DNA of 35,368 nt from JBOGFI01 sp050743365 (lineage in GTDB: Bacteria > Actinomycetota > Acidimicrobiia > IMCC26256 > JACDBD01), in NCBI GenBank assembly GCA_050743365.1, contig JBOGFI010000170.1, positions 1-35,368 of the forward strand. The letters are read 5' to 3'. The notes below the pieces were generated by a model. It worked only from the letters and a program-made list of their open reading frames with translations, did not search any database and had not been told where the DNA came from. The position numbers and the translations under genes are program-made. Within the stretch, counting starts at the first letter, position 1. Every line of letters starts with the position of its first letter. Shown here piece by piece: positions 23,844-30,921 of the stretch.

Positions 23844-24631
23844 GCGACACCACCGACAAGACCGCCTACCGGGTCGAGGAAGGTGCCGACCTCGAGGCGC
23901 GCCGCCTCGAGTATCTGGGCGCGATGTTCGATCCCGCCACCACGAAGATCCTCGAGCGGATCGTCGAGCCCGGTCACCGGGTGCTCGAGGTCGGCGTCGG
24001 CGGCGGGTCGATCGCCCGCTGGCTCGCCGAGCGGACCGGCCCGGCGGGCAGCGTCGTGGCGACCGACATCGACCTCCAGTTCGCGGGCGAGCCCCCCGCC
24101 AACCTGGAACTGCTCCGGCACGACATCACCGCCGACCCGCTACCGGACGCTTCGTTCGACGTCGCCCACGCCCGGGGCGTGCTCCAGCACCTCGACCGAC
24201 GGGAAGCCGCGCTCGCGCGGATGGTGGCAACGACCAAACCGGGCGGATGGGTAGTCGTCGAGGACGCCGACTTCTGGACGTTCGAGAGCCAATCCGTCCC
24301 CGAGCCGCTGGCGACCGTCTGCCGCACCCTGCAGGACGCCTACACCGAGATGTCGGGCCACGACCGGTACCTCGGGCGCCGCCTCGTCCCGTTCCTGCGC
24401 GGCGCCGGACTCGTCGACGTCGACGCCGACGGTCACGTGTTCGCGATGCACGGCGGGCAGCCGAGCGCGGAGTGGTACTTCCTCGGCATCGCCAGGGCCG
24501 GGCCCGCCCTGGCGAGCGCCGGTCTCTTGGACGAGGACACCCTGGCGACCGCGCTGGCGCAGGCGCGCGATCCCGAGTTCGCCGCGCTGTCGCCCATCGC
24601 GGTGGCGGCGTGGGGACGGAGACCGGCATGA
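23840..24631 (+). CDS. Class I SAM-dependent methyltransferase
   Basis: A 263-residue Rossmann-fold methyltransferase. Motif I is RVLEVGVGGGSIARWLAE, the ribose-binding acid follows in VVATDIDLQF, motif II/III read DASFDVAHARGVLQHLDRREAALARM and KPGGWVVVEDADF, and a C-terminal substrate-binding region follows. ATG 23840 overlaps the dehydrogenase stop as ATGA, so it is coupled to it. The methyl acceptor is unknown. A methyltransferase inside a sterol-catabolism operon, immediately before the regulator, is unusual; it could modify an intermediate carboxylate or be a detoxification step. Not a C24 sterol methyltransferase by any motif I can see. Confidence 0.88.
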   Translation: MSDTTDKTAYRVEEGADLEARRLEYLGAMFDPATTKILERIVEPGHRVLEVGVGGGSIARWLAERTGPAGSVVATDIDLQFAGEPPANLELLRHDITADPLPDASFDVAHARGVLQHLDRREAALARMVATTKPGGWVVVEDADFWTFESQSVPEPLATVCRTLQDAYTEMSGHDRYLGRRLVPFLRGAGLVDVDADGHVFAMHGGQPSAEWYFLGIARAGPALASAGLLDEDTLATALAQARDPEFAALSPIAVAAWGRRPA

Positions 24632-25221
24632 CCGCGGGCGAGCTCGTCGTCCGGCGCCGGCTCACCGCGCCGCAGCAGGAGCGACGCGACCGGATCCTGA
24701 CCGTCGCCCGCGAGCTCGCCGCCAGCGGCGGCTACGACGCGGTCGTCATGCGCGACGTCGCCGAGCGCTCCGGTGTCGCCCTGGGCACGCTCTACCGGTA
24801 CTTCGCCTCGAAGGACCACCTTCTCGCCGAGGTGCTGGTGGCATGGGGTGGCGAGCTCGAGGACGGCCTCCGACGGTCACCGGCGCGGGGCGAGCTCCGC
24901 GAACGCATCACCAGCACGCTCGAGCGGGCCGGGCGCACGGTGCAACAGGAGCCGGTGCTGGCGGCTGCGGTCACCCAGGCGCTGCTGTCGCGCGACCCGG
25001 CCGTCACCGACGTGCAGGCCAACTTCACCACGATGATGCGCCGCTGGCTCGACATCGCCATCGGCGACGACGACCTCCCCGACCGCGAACGGATCGTCGA
25101 GGTGCTGGAGCACGTGTTCTTCTCGACCATGATCGGGTTGGTGAACGGCCGGCGCGACCCGGCCGAGGTCGGCGAGCAGGTCGACCGGGCCGCCCGGCTA
25201 CTGCTAGACGAACGGGCGTGA
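24628..25221 (+). CDS. kstR: TetR-family repressor, KstR-like
   Basis: A 197-residue TetR regulator. The N-terminal DNA-binding domain (about 17-66) is QQERRDRILTVARELAASGG, then YDAVVMRDVAERSGVALGTLYRYFASKDHLL, closely resembling mycobacterial KstR (ERRKRILDATMAIASKGGYEAVQMR, then VAVGTLYRYFPSKVHLL), the cholesterol-catabolism repressor released by 3-oxo-cholestenoyl-CoA. The helical ligand-binding domain also aligns by eye (ERAGRTVQQEPVLAAAVTQAL; VDRAARLLLDE). The intergenic palindromes in this window match the KstR operator, supporting the assignment from the DNA side. ATG 24628 overlaps the methyltransferase stop (ATGA), and GTG of the next gene overlaps its own stop. It lies in an operon with two operators at its head, so it is probably autoregulated. 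Confidence 0.85.
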   Translation: MTAGELVVRRRLTAPQQERRDRILTVARELAASGGYDAVVMRDVAERSGVALGTLYRYFASKDHLLAEVLVAWGGELEDGLRRSPARGELRERITSTLERAGRTVQQEPVLAAAVTQALLSRDPAVTDVQANFTTMMRRWLDIAIGDDDLPDRERIVEVLEHVFFSTMIGLVNGRRDPAEVGEQVDRAARLLLDERA

Positions 25222-26393
25222 GCGACCGCACCCCGGTAATCGCGGGGATCGGGCTCAGCGACTACCCGGTCGCCCCCGACCTCGACAGCGTGCAGCACCA
25301 CGCGCTGGCGATGCAGCGGGCGCTGGCCGATTGTGGCGTGAAGAAGTCAGACATCGACGCCTACATCGGCGCCGGCGGCAGCCACCAGATGATGGTCGAC
25401 GACCCGGTCACGATGGCCGAGTACCTGCGCATCGACCACACCTACATCGACGGCACGATGACGGGCGGGTCGTCGTTCGAGTTCCACGTCCAGCACGGCG
25501 CCGCTGCGATCAAGGACGGGCTGTGCGACACGATCCTCGTGACCTACGGCTCCGACCAGGTGTCGCGCATGGGACGGATGCTCGGCACCGGGGGCTTCAC
25601 CCGGGGGAGCCAGAAGGTCGGCGGGCCCATGGCGTACGAGGCGCCGTTCGGGAACTCGCTCGTCGGCGCGTACGCCATGGCGGCGCAGCGCCACATGCAC
25701 GAATACGGCACGACCTCGGAGCAGCTGGCCGAGATCGCGGTGGGGGTGCGTGAGTTCGCCGGGCTGAACCCGAACGCGATGTACCGCGATCCCATCACGG
25801 TCGACGACGTCGTCGGCTCGCGGCTGATCGCGGATCCGCTGCACAAGCTCGACTGCTGTGTGATCTCCGACGGCGGCGGCGCGTTCATCATGACCACCGC
25901 CGAGCGGGCGAAGGACCTGAAGCAGCCGCCGGTGTACGTCCTCGGTGCCGCCGGCGCCCAGACGCACTGGAACATCAGCCAGATGCCCGACTACACGGTG
26001 ACCTCGGCGGCGAAGTCCGGCCCGATCGCCTTCGAGCGCGCCGGCGTCACGCCCGCCGATATCGACACCATCCAGTTCTACGACAGCTTCACCATCACCG
26101 CGCTGCTGTTGCTCGAGGACCTCGGGTTCGCCCCGAAGGGCGAGGGCGGGAAGTTCGTGCAGGAGGGCCACCTCAAGCGGGGTGGCGACCTGCCGCTCAA
26201 CACCGACGGCGGCGGCTTGTCGTCGTGCCACCCGGGGATGCGGGGGATCTTCCTGATCATCGAGGCTGCCCGTCAGCTACGGGGCCAGGGCGGCGACGCC
26301 CAGGTGCCCGACTGCAAGCTCGCGCTGGCCTGCGGGTCGGGCGGGTGGCTGTCGTGCATGGGCACCGTCATCATGGGGAGCGAGCACCCGTGA
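25218..26393 (+). CDS. Thiolase-fold lipid-transfer-type protein without the nucleophile Cys, probable acyl-CoA aldolase subunit
   Basis: A 391-residue SCP2/thiolase-superfamily protein (PVIAGIGLSDYPV start, AAIKDGLCDTILVTYG, ISDGGGAFIMTTAERA, IQFYDSFTITALLLLEDLGF, CHPGMRG, LACGSGGWLSCMG). Where a true thiolase has its nucleophilic Cys in C-x-(S/T)-G, this protein has Thr80 in DGTMTGGSSF. Loss of that Cys together with a DUF35 partner is the hallmark of the Ltp2/ChsH2-type retro-aldolases that split steroid side-chain beta-hydroxyacyl-CoA. GTG 25218 overlaps the repressor stop, and the next gene (26390) is the DUF35 partner, again overlapping by GTGA. I infer an aldolase rather than a thiolase; the substrate is uncertain. 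Confidence 0.85.
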   Translation: MSDRTPVIAGIGLSDYPVAPDLDSVQHHALAMQRALADCGVKKSDIDAYIGAGGSHQMMVDDPVTMAEYLRIDHTYIDGTMTGGSSFEFHVQHGAAAIKDGLCDTILVTYGSDQVSRMGRMLGTGGFTRGSQKVGGPMAYEAPFGNSLVGAYAMAAQRHMHEYGTTSEQLAEIAVGVREFAGLNPNAMYRDPITVDDVVGSRLIADPLHKLDCCVISDGGGAFIMTTAERAKDLKQPPVYVLGAAGAQTHWNISQMPDYTVTSAAKSGPIAFERAGVTPADIDTIQFYDSFTITALLLLEDLGFAPKGEGGKFVQEGHLKRGGDLPLNTDGGGLSSCHPGMRGIFLIIEAARQLRGQGGDAQVPDCKLALACGSGGWLSCMGTVIMGSEHP

Positions 26394-26824
26394 GCGCGCA
26401 CGAGGTTGTCACGGGGAACGAGTGGACCAAGCCGATCCCGCGTCCCGACGCGGTCTCGGCGCCGTACTGGGAGGCAGCGGCGCGCGGCGAGCTCCTGGTG
26501 CAGGAGTGCCCGCAGTGCGGCCACCGCCAGTTCTATCCCCGGGCGGTGTGCACCGACTGCGGCGCCGACCCCGACTGGCTTACCTGCTCCGGCAACGGGA
26601 CCGTCCACACGTACACAGTGATCCGCCAGAACCACGCCAAGCCGTTCAAGGACGAGCTGCCCTACGTCGTCGCGGTCATCGAGCTCGAGGAAGGCCCGCG
26701 CATGATGGGCAACGTCACCGGGTGCGAGCCCGACGACGTCCAGATCGGCATGGCGGTCGAGGTCTACTTCGTCGCCGCCGACGAAGGCGTGGCCGTCCCG
26801 CTCTGGCGCCCCCGCGGAGCGTGA
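26390..26824 (+). CDS. DUF35 OB-fold protein with zinc ribbon, partner of the 25218 thiolase-like protein
   Basis: A 144-residue two-part protein: an N-terminal rubredoxin-like zinc ribbon with Cys40, Cys43, Cys54 and Cys57 (QECPQCGHRQF ... VCTDCG) and a C-terminal OB-fold (GTVHTYTVIRQN; PYVVAVIELEEGPRMMGNV; IGMAVEVYF). DUF35 proteins bind acyl-CoA and complete the active site of SCP2-thiolase-like aldolases such as Ltp2-ChsH2. The WTKPIPRPDAVSAPYWEAA start is typical of the family. GTG 26390 overlaps the stop of the thiolase-like gene, consistent with equal expression of a complex. Confidence 0.9.
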   Translation: MSAHEVVTGNEWTKPIPRPDAVSAPYWEAAARGELLVQECPQCGHRQFYPRAVCTDCGADPDWLTCSGNGTVHTYTVIRQNHAKPFKDELPYVVAVIELEEGPRMMGNVTGCEPDDVQIGMAVEVYFVAADEGVAVPLWRPRGA

Positions 26825-26834
26825 CCGCGAGCGC

Positions 26835-27872
26835 GTGATCCCGGTCGAGGTCGACGAGGTCACGCCGGCGTGGCTGTCGGAGGCGCTCGGCGCCGACGTG
26901 GCCGCGGTCGAGGTGGTCGACCGCCATTCGGGCACGACGGGGCGGGCCCGCGTCGCCATCACGTACGGCCGTGAGACCTCGCTTCCGAGCGCGGTGTTCG
27001 TGAAGCTGGCGCCGTTCGACGAGCGCCAACGCCGGTTCGTCGACCTCGTTGGGCTCGGACTGGCGGAAGCCCGCTTCTACCGCGACCTCGCGCCCGACGT
27101 TCCGGTTCGCATCCCCGATGTGCTGCACGCGTCGCTCGACGACGACGGCCGCTACGTCATGGTGCTCGAGGATCTCGTCGCCTCAGGCTGCGCCTTCCCG
27201 AGTCCCCACGACGACGACATCGCCGAGACCGCCGGCCGCATCGTCGACGAGCTCGCGGTCCTGCACGCCCGCTTCTGGGAGTCCCCGGCCCTGACGGCCG
27301 GGCTCGGGTGGGTGAGCGAAGGCCACCGGCTTGGGTTCGGAGGGGGCGGGCCGTTCATCCAGCGTGCCGTCGACCGCTTCGCCGATGAGATGCCGCCCGC
27401 CTTCCGCCGCCTCGGCGAGCTGTACGTGGCCGTGACGCCGCGTATCGCCGAGCTGTACGAAGCCGGGCCGCTCACCCTGGCCCACGGCGATCCCCATCTC
27501 GGCAACCTGTTCGTCGACCGGGGCCGCCCCGGCTTCTACGACTGGGGCATGGTCATGCGCCGCGCCGGGATGTGGGACGTCGCCTACGTCATCTGCAACG
27601 GACTGCCGCCGGAGATCCGGCGCGCCCACGAACGCGAGTGGATCGACCGTTACCGCGCCGGGCTCGCGAGCGAGGGCGTCCAGCTCGATGCCGGCGTGGC
27701 ATGGCAGCAGTACCGGCTGTTCGCCGTGTACGCGTGGTCGTCGGCGACGTCGACCGCCGGGGTCGGGAGCCGGTGGCAACCCGAGGCGTACGGTCGCCAG
27801 GGGATGGAGGCGGCGACCGCCGCGATCGACGATCTCGACAGCATCGAGCTCCTCGAAGCGCTTCTAGGCTGA
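26835..27872 (+). CDS. APH-fold small-molecule kinase (phosphotransferase family)
   Basis: A 345-residue APH/choline-kinase-fold protein, distinct from the one at 10731-11834. Visible features are a nucleotide lobe with ARVAITYG and AVFVKLAPF, the hinge YVMVLEDLVASG, catalytic HGDPHLGNLFVD and the metal motif FYDWGMVMRRAGMWDVAYVI. The catalytic loop is complete, so the protein is probably an active kinase. The start is GTG 26835, 10 bases after the DUF35 stop. Being fourth after the KstR-like gene suggests a metabolite target; known fold relatives in lipid catabolism phosphorylate hydroxyacyl-CoAs or ecdysteroid alcohols (EcKinase-like). A hydroxysteroid or hydroxyacyl-CoA substrate is a hypothesis. 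Confidence 0.82.
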   Translation: MIPVEVDEVTPAWLSEALGADVAAVEVVDRHSGTTGRARVAITYGRETSLPSAVFVKLAPFDERQRRFVDLVGLGLAEARFYRDLAPDVPVRIPDVLHASLDDDGRYVMVLEDLVASGCAFPSPHDDDIAETAGRIVDELAVLHARFWESPALTAGLGWVSEGHRLGFGGGGPFIQRAVDRFADEMPPAFRRLGELYVAVTPRIAELYEAGPLTLAHGDPHLGNLFVDRGRPGFYDWGMVMRRAGMWDVAYVICNGLPPEIRRAHEREWIDRYRAGLASEGVQLDAGVAWQQYRLFAVYAWSSATSTAGVGSRWQPEAYGRQGMEAATAAIDDLDSIELLEALLG

Positions 27873-27876
27873 CGGC

Positions 27877-28917
27877 ATGAAGCTGGACGCGATGTCGGGC
27901 GGGCTCCCGATCCGCGCGATGCACTCGCTGGCCGGCGAGGTCGAGGATGCCGGCTTCGCCGGGCTCTGGATCACCGAGTCCGGCCGCACCGCCTACGGCG
28001 CGTGCACCGCCGCCGCGCTCGCGACCGAACGACTCGACGTCGGCACCGGCATCGCAGTGGCGTTCCCGCGCAGCCCGATGGTGACGGCGCAGGCCGCCTG
28101 GGAGCTCCAGGAGGCGACCGGCGGTCGGTTCGTGCTCGGCCTCGGAACTCAGGTCAAAGGTCACATCGAGCGGCGGTACTCCTCCCCGTTCGAGCACCCC
28201 GGGCCCCGCATGCGCGAGTACGTGGTCGCGCTCAGGGCGATCTTCCGCGCGTTCCGCGGTGAGGACGCGCTCGACTTCCAGGGCGATTTCTACCGTCTCT
28301 CGCTGCTGCCGCGGATGTGGTCGCCGGGCCCGATCGACGCGCCCGATCCGCCCGTGTACCTCGCGGGCGTGAACCCCTGGATGTGCCGCGCGATCGGTGA
28401 GGTCGCCGATGGCATCCACGTGCACCCCCTGCACTCGCTGCGGTACCTGGGCGAGGTGGTGCGCCCGAACATCGAGGCCGGCGCCGCGAGCGCGGGCCGC
28501 GACCCGGCGGACCTCGCGGTCGTGTGTCCGCTCCTCACGATCGTCGGTGACACCGAGGAGGAGCGGTCCACCTGGCGCGAGCGGGCCCGCCTCCAGCTCG
28601 CGTTCTACGGCTCCACTCGTACCTACTCGCGGATCTTCGAGCTCCACGGATGGGCGGGCACGTCGGACAAGCTGCACGAGCAGCAGGCCGCCGGCGACAT
28701 CCCCGGGATGGCGAAGACGTTCACCGACGAGATGCTCGACGCGTTCAGCCTGACGTCGACCTGGGACGGGCTCGCCGACGCCATCATCGACCGCTACCGG
28801 GGCGTCGCCGACCGGGTGATCTGCTACTTCGCGACCACTTCGTGGAACGACGAGCCCGCGTCGAGAAAGCGGTGGGCCGAGGTCGCGCGTGCCGTCGCCA
28901 TCCACTCCGTTGCCTGA
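27877..28917 (+). CDS. F420-dependent LLM oxidoreductase (MSMEG_2256-like family)
   Basis: A 346-residue luciferase-fold oxidoreductase. Family segments are the EDAGFAGLWITESGR region, TGIAVAFPRSPMVTAQAAWELQEATGGRFVLGLGTQVKGHIERRY, HPGPRMREYV, PPVYLAGVNPWMCRAIGEVADGIHVHPLHS and ERARLQLAFYGSTRTY. The LGLGTQVKGHIERR stretch marks the TIGR03617/MSMEG_2256-type group of F420-associated enzymes, different from the Rv3520c type at 19557. ATG 27877 follows the kinase stop by 4 bases; it is the last gene of the long plus-strand operon that begins at 22908. The reaction is unknown; a hydride transfer on a sterol intermediate is inferred from context. Confidence 0.9.
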   Translation: MKLDAMSGGLPIRAMHSLAGEVEDAGFAGLWITESGRTAYGACTAAALATERLDVGTGIAVAFPRSPMVTAQAAWELQEATGGRFVLGLGTQVKGHIERRYSSPFEHPGPRMREYVVALRAIFRAFRGEDALDFQGDFYRLSLLPRMWSPGPIDAPDPPVYLAGVNPWMCRAIGEVADGIHVHPLHSLRYLGEVVRPNIEAGAASAGRDPADLAVVCPLLTIVGDTEEERSTWRERARLQLAFYGSTRTYSRIFELHGWAGTSDKLHEQQAAGDIPGMAKTFTDEMLDAFSLTSTWDGLADAIIDRYRGVADRVICYFATTSWNDEPASRKRWAEVARAVAIHSVA

Positions 28918-29255
28918 GCCGATCATCCGCGCGGCGCGGCCCAGCCCGGGTCGCGCCCAGGCGCTCGACGTCTTCGGGGTCCATCGTGTCGTCCTGTTCG
29001 GTGGCCCGGGCGAGGTCCCACCCGTGGAGCACCATGTCGTCGCTGACGACCTCGTCGATTTGCTGGCGCCGGGCTGAGCCCGCGGTCCAGGGGTCGCAGC
29101 ATGTAGCCGTGGATGTCGATGATGTGGCCCACCAGATCTCGGGCGTTCCAGGCCTCGCACGGAGACTGGTTGGACCACTGGTCGGGTCGCACGGCGGCGA
29201 CCTTGCGTTCGAAGCCGTCGGCGTGCCTGCGGTAACGATCGGCGATCGCGTTCAT
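28905..29255 (-). pseudogene. Decayed DinB/maleylpyruvate-isomerase-like (TIGR03086-type) gene
   Basis: From ATG 29255 the frame reads MNAIADRYRRHADGFERKV, then RPDQWSNQSPCEAWNARDLVGHIIDIHGYML: the N-terminal helices of a mycothiol-dependent maleylpyruvate-isomerase/TIGR03086 protein with its metal-binding His. After about 60 residues the homologous text jumps to another frame (IDEVVSDDMVLHGWDLARATEQDDT, then MDPEDVERLG) near 29055-28975, with about 40-50 residues missing between. The C-terminal third is scrambled. A deletion plus a frameshift best explains this. It starts 2 bases after the thioesterase stop, so it was once the second gene of that operon. Boundaries are approximate; the 3' end overlaps the end of the convergent LLM gene. 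Confidence 0.7.
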
Positions 29256-29257
29256 AG

Positions 29258-29914
29258 CTACCGCGGCATCCCGCTCTTCGGGGCGATGAAGACGATCTCG
29301 GCCTCGCCCAGGCGCTCGCCCTCGCATTCGGACGTGCCCCACACGTAGATCTTGCGGCCGTCCACCCTGTCGACACCGGCGGCGTAGTCGACCCGCTCCC
29401 CGAGCGGCGTGGGCCGCACCATCTTGATGGTCAGTGTGCCCGTGTAGCCGGCCTTCCCCGACTTCATCTGCGCGCAGCCAAGGACGTCGTCGAACGCGGC
29501 GGCCACGAAGCCGCCGTGGACATGGCCGAGCGGACCCTCGTACGCGGGCGAGTACGTCGCCCAGGCGCGGAGCACGTCGGCGCCGCCCTCGTGCCACTGC
29601 ACCGGCGCCGCCAGCGGGTTGCTGCGCCCGCTGATCCCGCTGCGCTCGAGCAGGGCGCCCTGGTGGCCGCGGACCCCGGCGAGGCCGCCCTTGGCGTGGA
29701 GGCTCGGGTGGGCCTCGGCATGGTCGGCCGCGGCCGAGACCGCGTCGCCGAGCGCGCTGATCTCGGCGGGATCGGTCTCGTCGGCGTCGAGGTGCGCCAC
29801 CAGCTCGACGAGGCGCTTGGTCTCGCGCACGAGGCGGTGCTTGCCCGCGAGCGGGGCGTCCTCGGCCGGGTCGGTCGGGTCGTAGGTGGTTCGGGGATCA
29901 GGCGGGAGCGGCAT
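29258..29914 (-). CDS. PaaI-family hotdog acyl-CoA thioesterase
   Basis: 218 residues. The N-terminal ~100 residues are a helical extension (LVRETKRLVELVAHLDADE) with an Ala/His-rich spacer, and the C-terminal half is a hotdog domain with the active-site-type segment GHVHGGFVAAAFDDVLG, GYTGTLTIKMVRPTPLGERV and KIYVWGTSE. It would hydrolyse or regulate acyl-CoA esters. ATG 29914 is chosen from MPLPPDPRTTY; the frame is open upstream only through the operator region. It is divergent from the DUF35-ltp operon across the operator at 29947-29958, so it is probably de-repressed with it. Confidence 0.88.
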   Translation of the reverse strand: MPLPPDPRTTYDPTDPAEDAPLAGKHRLVRETKRLVELVAHLDADETDPAEISALGDAVSAAADHAEAHPSLHAKGGLAGVRGHQGALLERSGISGRSNPLAAPVQWHEGGADVLRAWATYSPAYEGPLGHVHGGFVAAAFDDVLGCAQMKSGKAGYTGTLTIKMVRPTPLGERVDYAAGVDRVDGRKIYVWGTSECEGERLGEAEIVFIAPKSGMPR

Positions 29915-29946
29915 GAGGCGGACTGTACGCGGTTGCGGCCCGCGCG

Positions 29947-29958
29947 AGAACGTGTTCT
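29947..29958. promoter_or_regulatory. KstR-like operator (AGAACGTGTTCT)
   Basis: On the plus strand it reads GAGAACGTGTTCTTATCTGG, matching the KstR core exactly (AGAACGTGTTCT). It lies between the divergent thioesterase (start 29914) and the DUF35-DUF35-ltp4-ltp3 operon (ATG 29969, 10 bases beyond the site). Confidence 0.85.
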
Positions 29959-29968
29959 TATCTGGCCG

Positions 29969-30418
29969 ATGGCCGAGCCCGACGTGCTGGTCGCGCCCAA
30001 CGTCCTCGAGTACCCGTACACGCGCTCCACCGGCCCCGTCATCGGCCGCTTCATGACCGGGCTGCGCGACGGGCGGATCGAGGGGATCCGCGCCCGCGAC
30101 GGGCGTGTCCTGTGCCCGCCCACCGAGTACGACCCCGACACGGGCGAGGAGCTCGACGAGTTCGTCCCAGTCGGCCCCGCGGGCGTCGTGACCACGTGGG
30201 CGTGGGTGCACCGGCCACGCGAGAAGCACCCGCTCGACCGGCCGTTCGCGTGGGCGCTCGTCCGCCTCGACGGCGCCGACACCGCCATGCTCCACGCGGT
30301 CGACGCCGGCGACGAGGCGAAGATGTCGACAGGCATGCGCGTGACCGTGCGCTGGCGCGACGAGCGTGTGGGCGAGATCCACGACATCGCCTGCTTCGTG
30401 CCGGAGCCCGAGCAGTGA
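29969..30418 (+). CDS. DUF35-like OB-fold protein without a zinc ribbon
   Basis: 149 residues. The layout is that of DUF35: a helical start with TGPVIGRFMTGLRDGRIEGIRARDGRVLCPP, then an OB-fold (AGVVTTWAWVHRP; FAWALVRLDGADTAMLHAVDAG; STGMRVTVRWRDE). The four zinc cysteines are missing; only one Cys is left (VLCPPTEYDPDTG). It immediately precedes a second, zinc-ribbon DUF35 protein with a GTGA overlap. The combined length of about 317 residues is near what I recall for the single Rv3521 protein of M. tuberculosis that precedes ltp4-ltp3, so the pair may be the unfused equivalent (memory-based inference). ATG 29969 lies 10 bases beyond the operator, which suggests a very short leader. Confidence 0.8.
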   Translation: MAEPDVLVAPNVLEYPYTRSTGPVIGRFMTGLRDGRIEGIRARDGRVLCPPTEYDPDTGEELDEFVPVGPAGVVTTWAWVHRPREKHPLDRPFAWALVRLDGADTAMLHAVDAGDEAKMSTGMRVTVRWRDERVGEIHDIACFVPEPEQ

Positions 30419-30921
30419 GCAAGGGCGACACCGGCACCGACACGGTCACGAAGATCGACACGCCCATACGGCTCGAGTACCGCTTCACGCCGGGACGAGC
30501 CGCGTCGCGATTCCTGCGCGGCGTCGAGCAGGGGAATCTGGTCGGCCAGCGCTGCCCGCAGTGCGGGAAGGTCTACGTCCCGCCGCGGGGCGCGTGCGCG
30601 GCGTGCGGGGTGCCCACCGACGAGGAGGTCGAGCTGGGTGACAAGGGCACGGTCACCACCTTCTGCGTCGTCAACGTGCCCTTCTACGGCCAGAAGCTCG
30701 ACATCCCCTACGTGTCGGCCACCATCCTCCTCGACGGGGCCGACATTGGGCTCATGCACCTGATCCAGGAGTGCAACGCCGACGACGTGCACATGGGCAT
30801 GCGGGTCGAGGCGGTCTGGGTCGACGAGGCCGAGCGCAAGCCCACGCTCGAGAGCATCCGCTACTTCCGGCCCACGGGCGACCCCGACGCCGAGTACGAG
30901 AGCTACGGGAAGCACGTCTGA
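30415..30921 (+). CDS. DUF35 OB-fold protein with zinc ribbon
   Basis: 168 residues. A helical N-terminus (LEYRFTPGRAASRFLRGVEQG) is followed by a zinc ribbon with Cys47, Cys50, Cys61 and Cys64 (QRCPQCGKVYVPPRGACAACG) and an OB-fold (GTVTTFCVVNVPFYGQ; IPYVSATILLDGADIGLMHLIQE). By family precedent it would bind acyl-CoA and pair with one of the thiolase-like proteins downstream. GTG 30415 overlaps the stop of the first DUF35 gene; its own stop overlaps the ATG of ltp4 (TGATG). Confidence 0.88.
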   Translation: MSKGDTGTDTVTKIDTPIRLEYRFTPGRAASRFLRGVEQGNLVGQRCPQCGKVYVPPRGACAACGVPTDEEVELGDKGTVTTFCVVNVPFYGQKLDIPYVSATILLDGADIGLMHLIQECNADDVHMGMRVEAVWVDEAERKPTLESIRYFRPTGDPDAEYESYGKHV

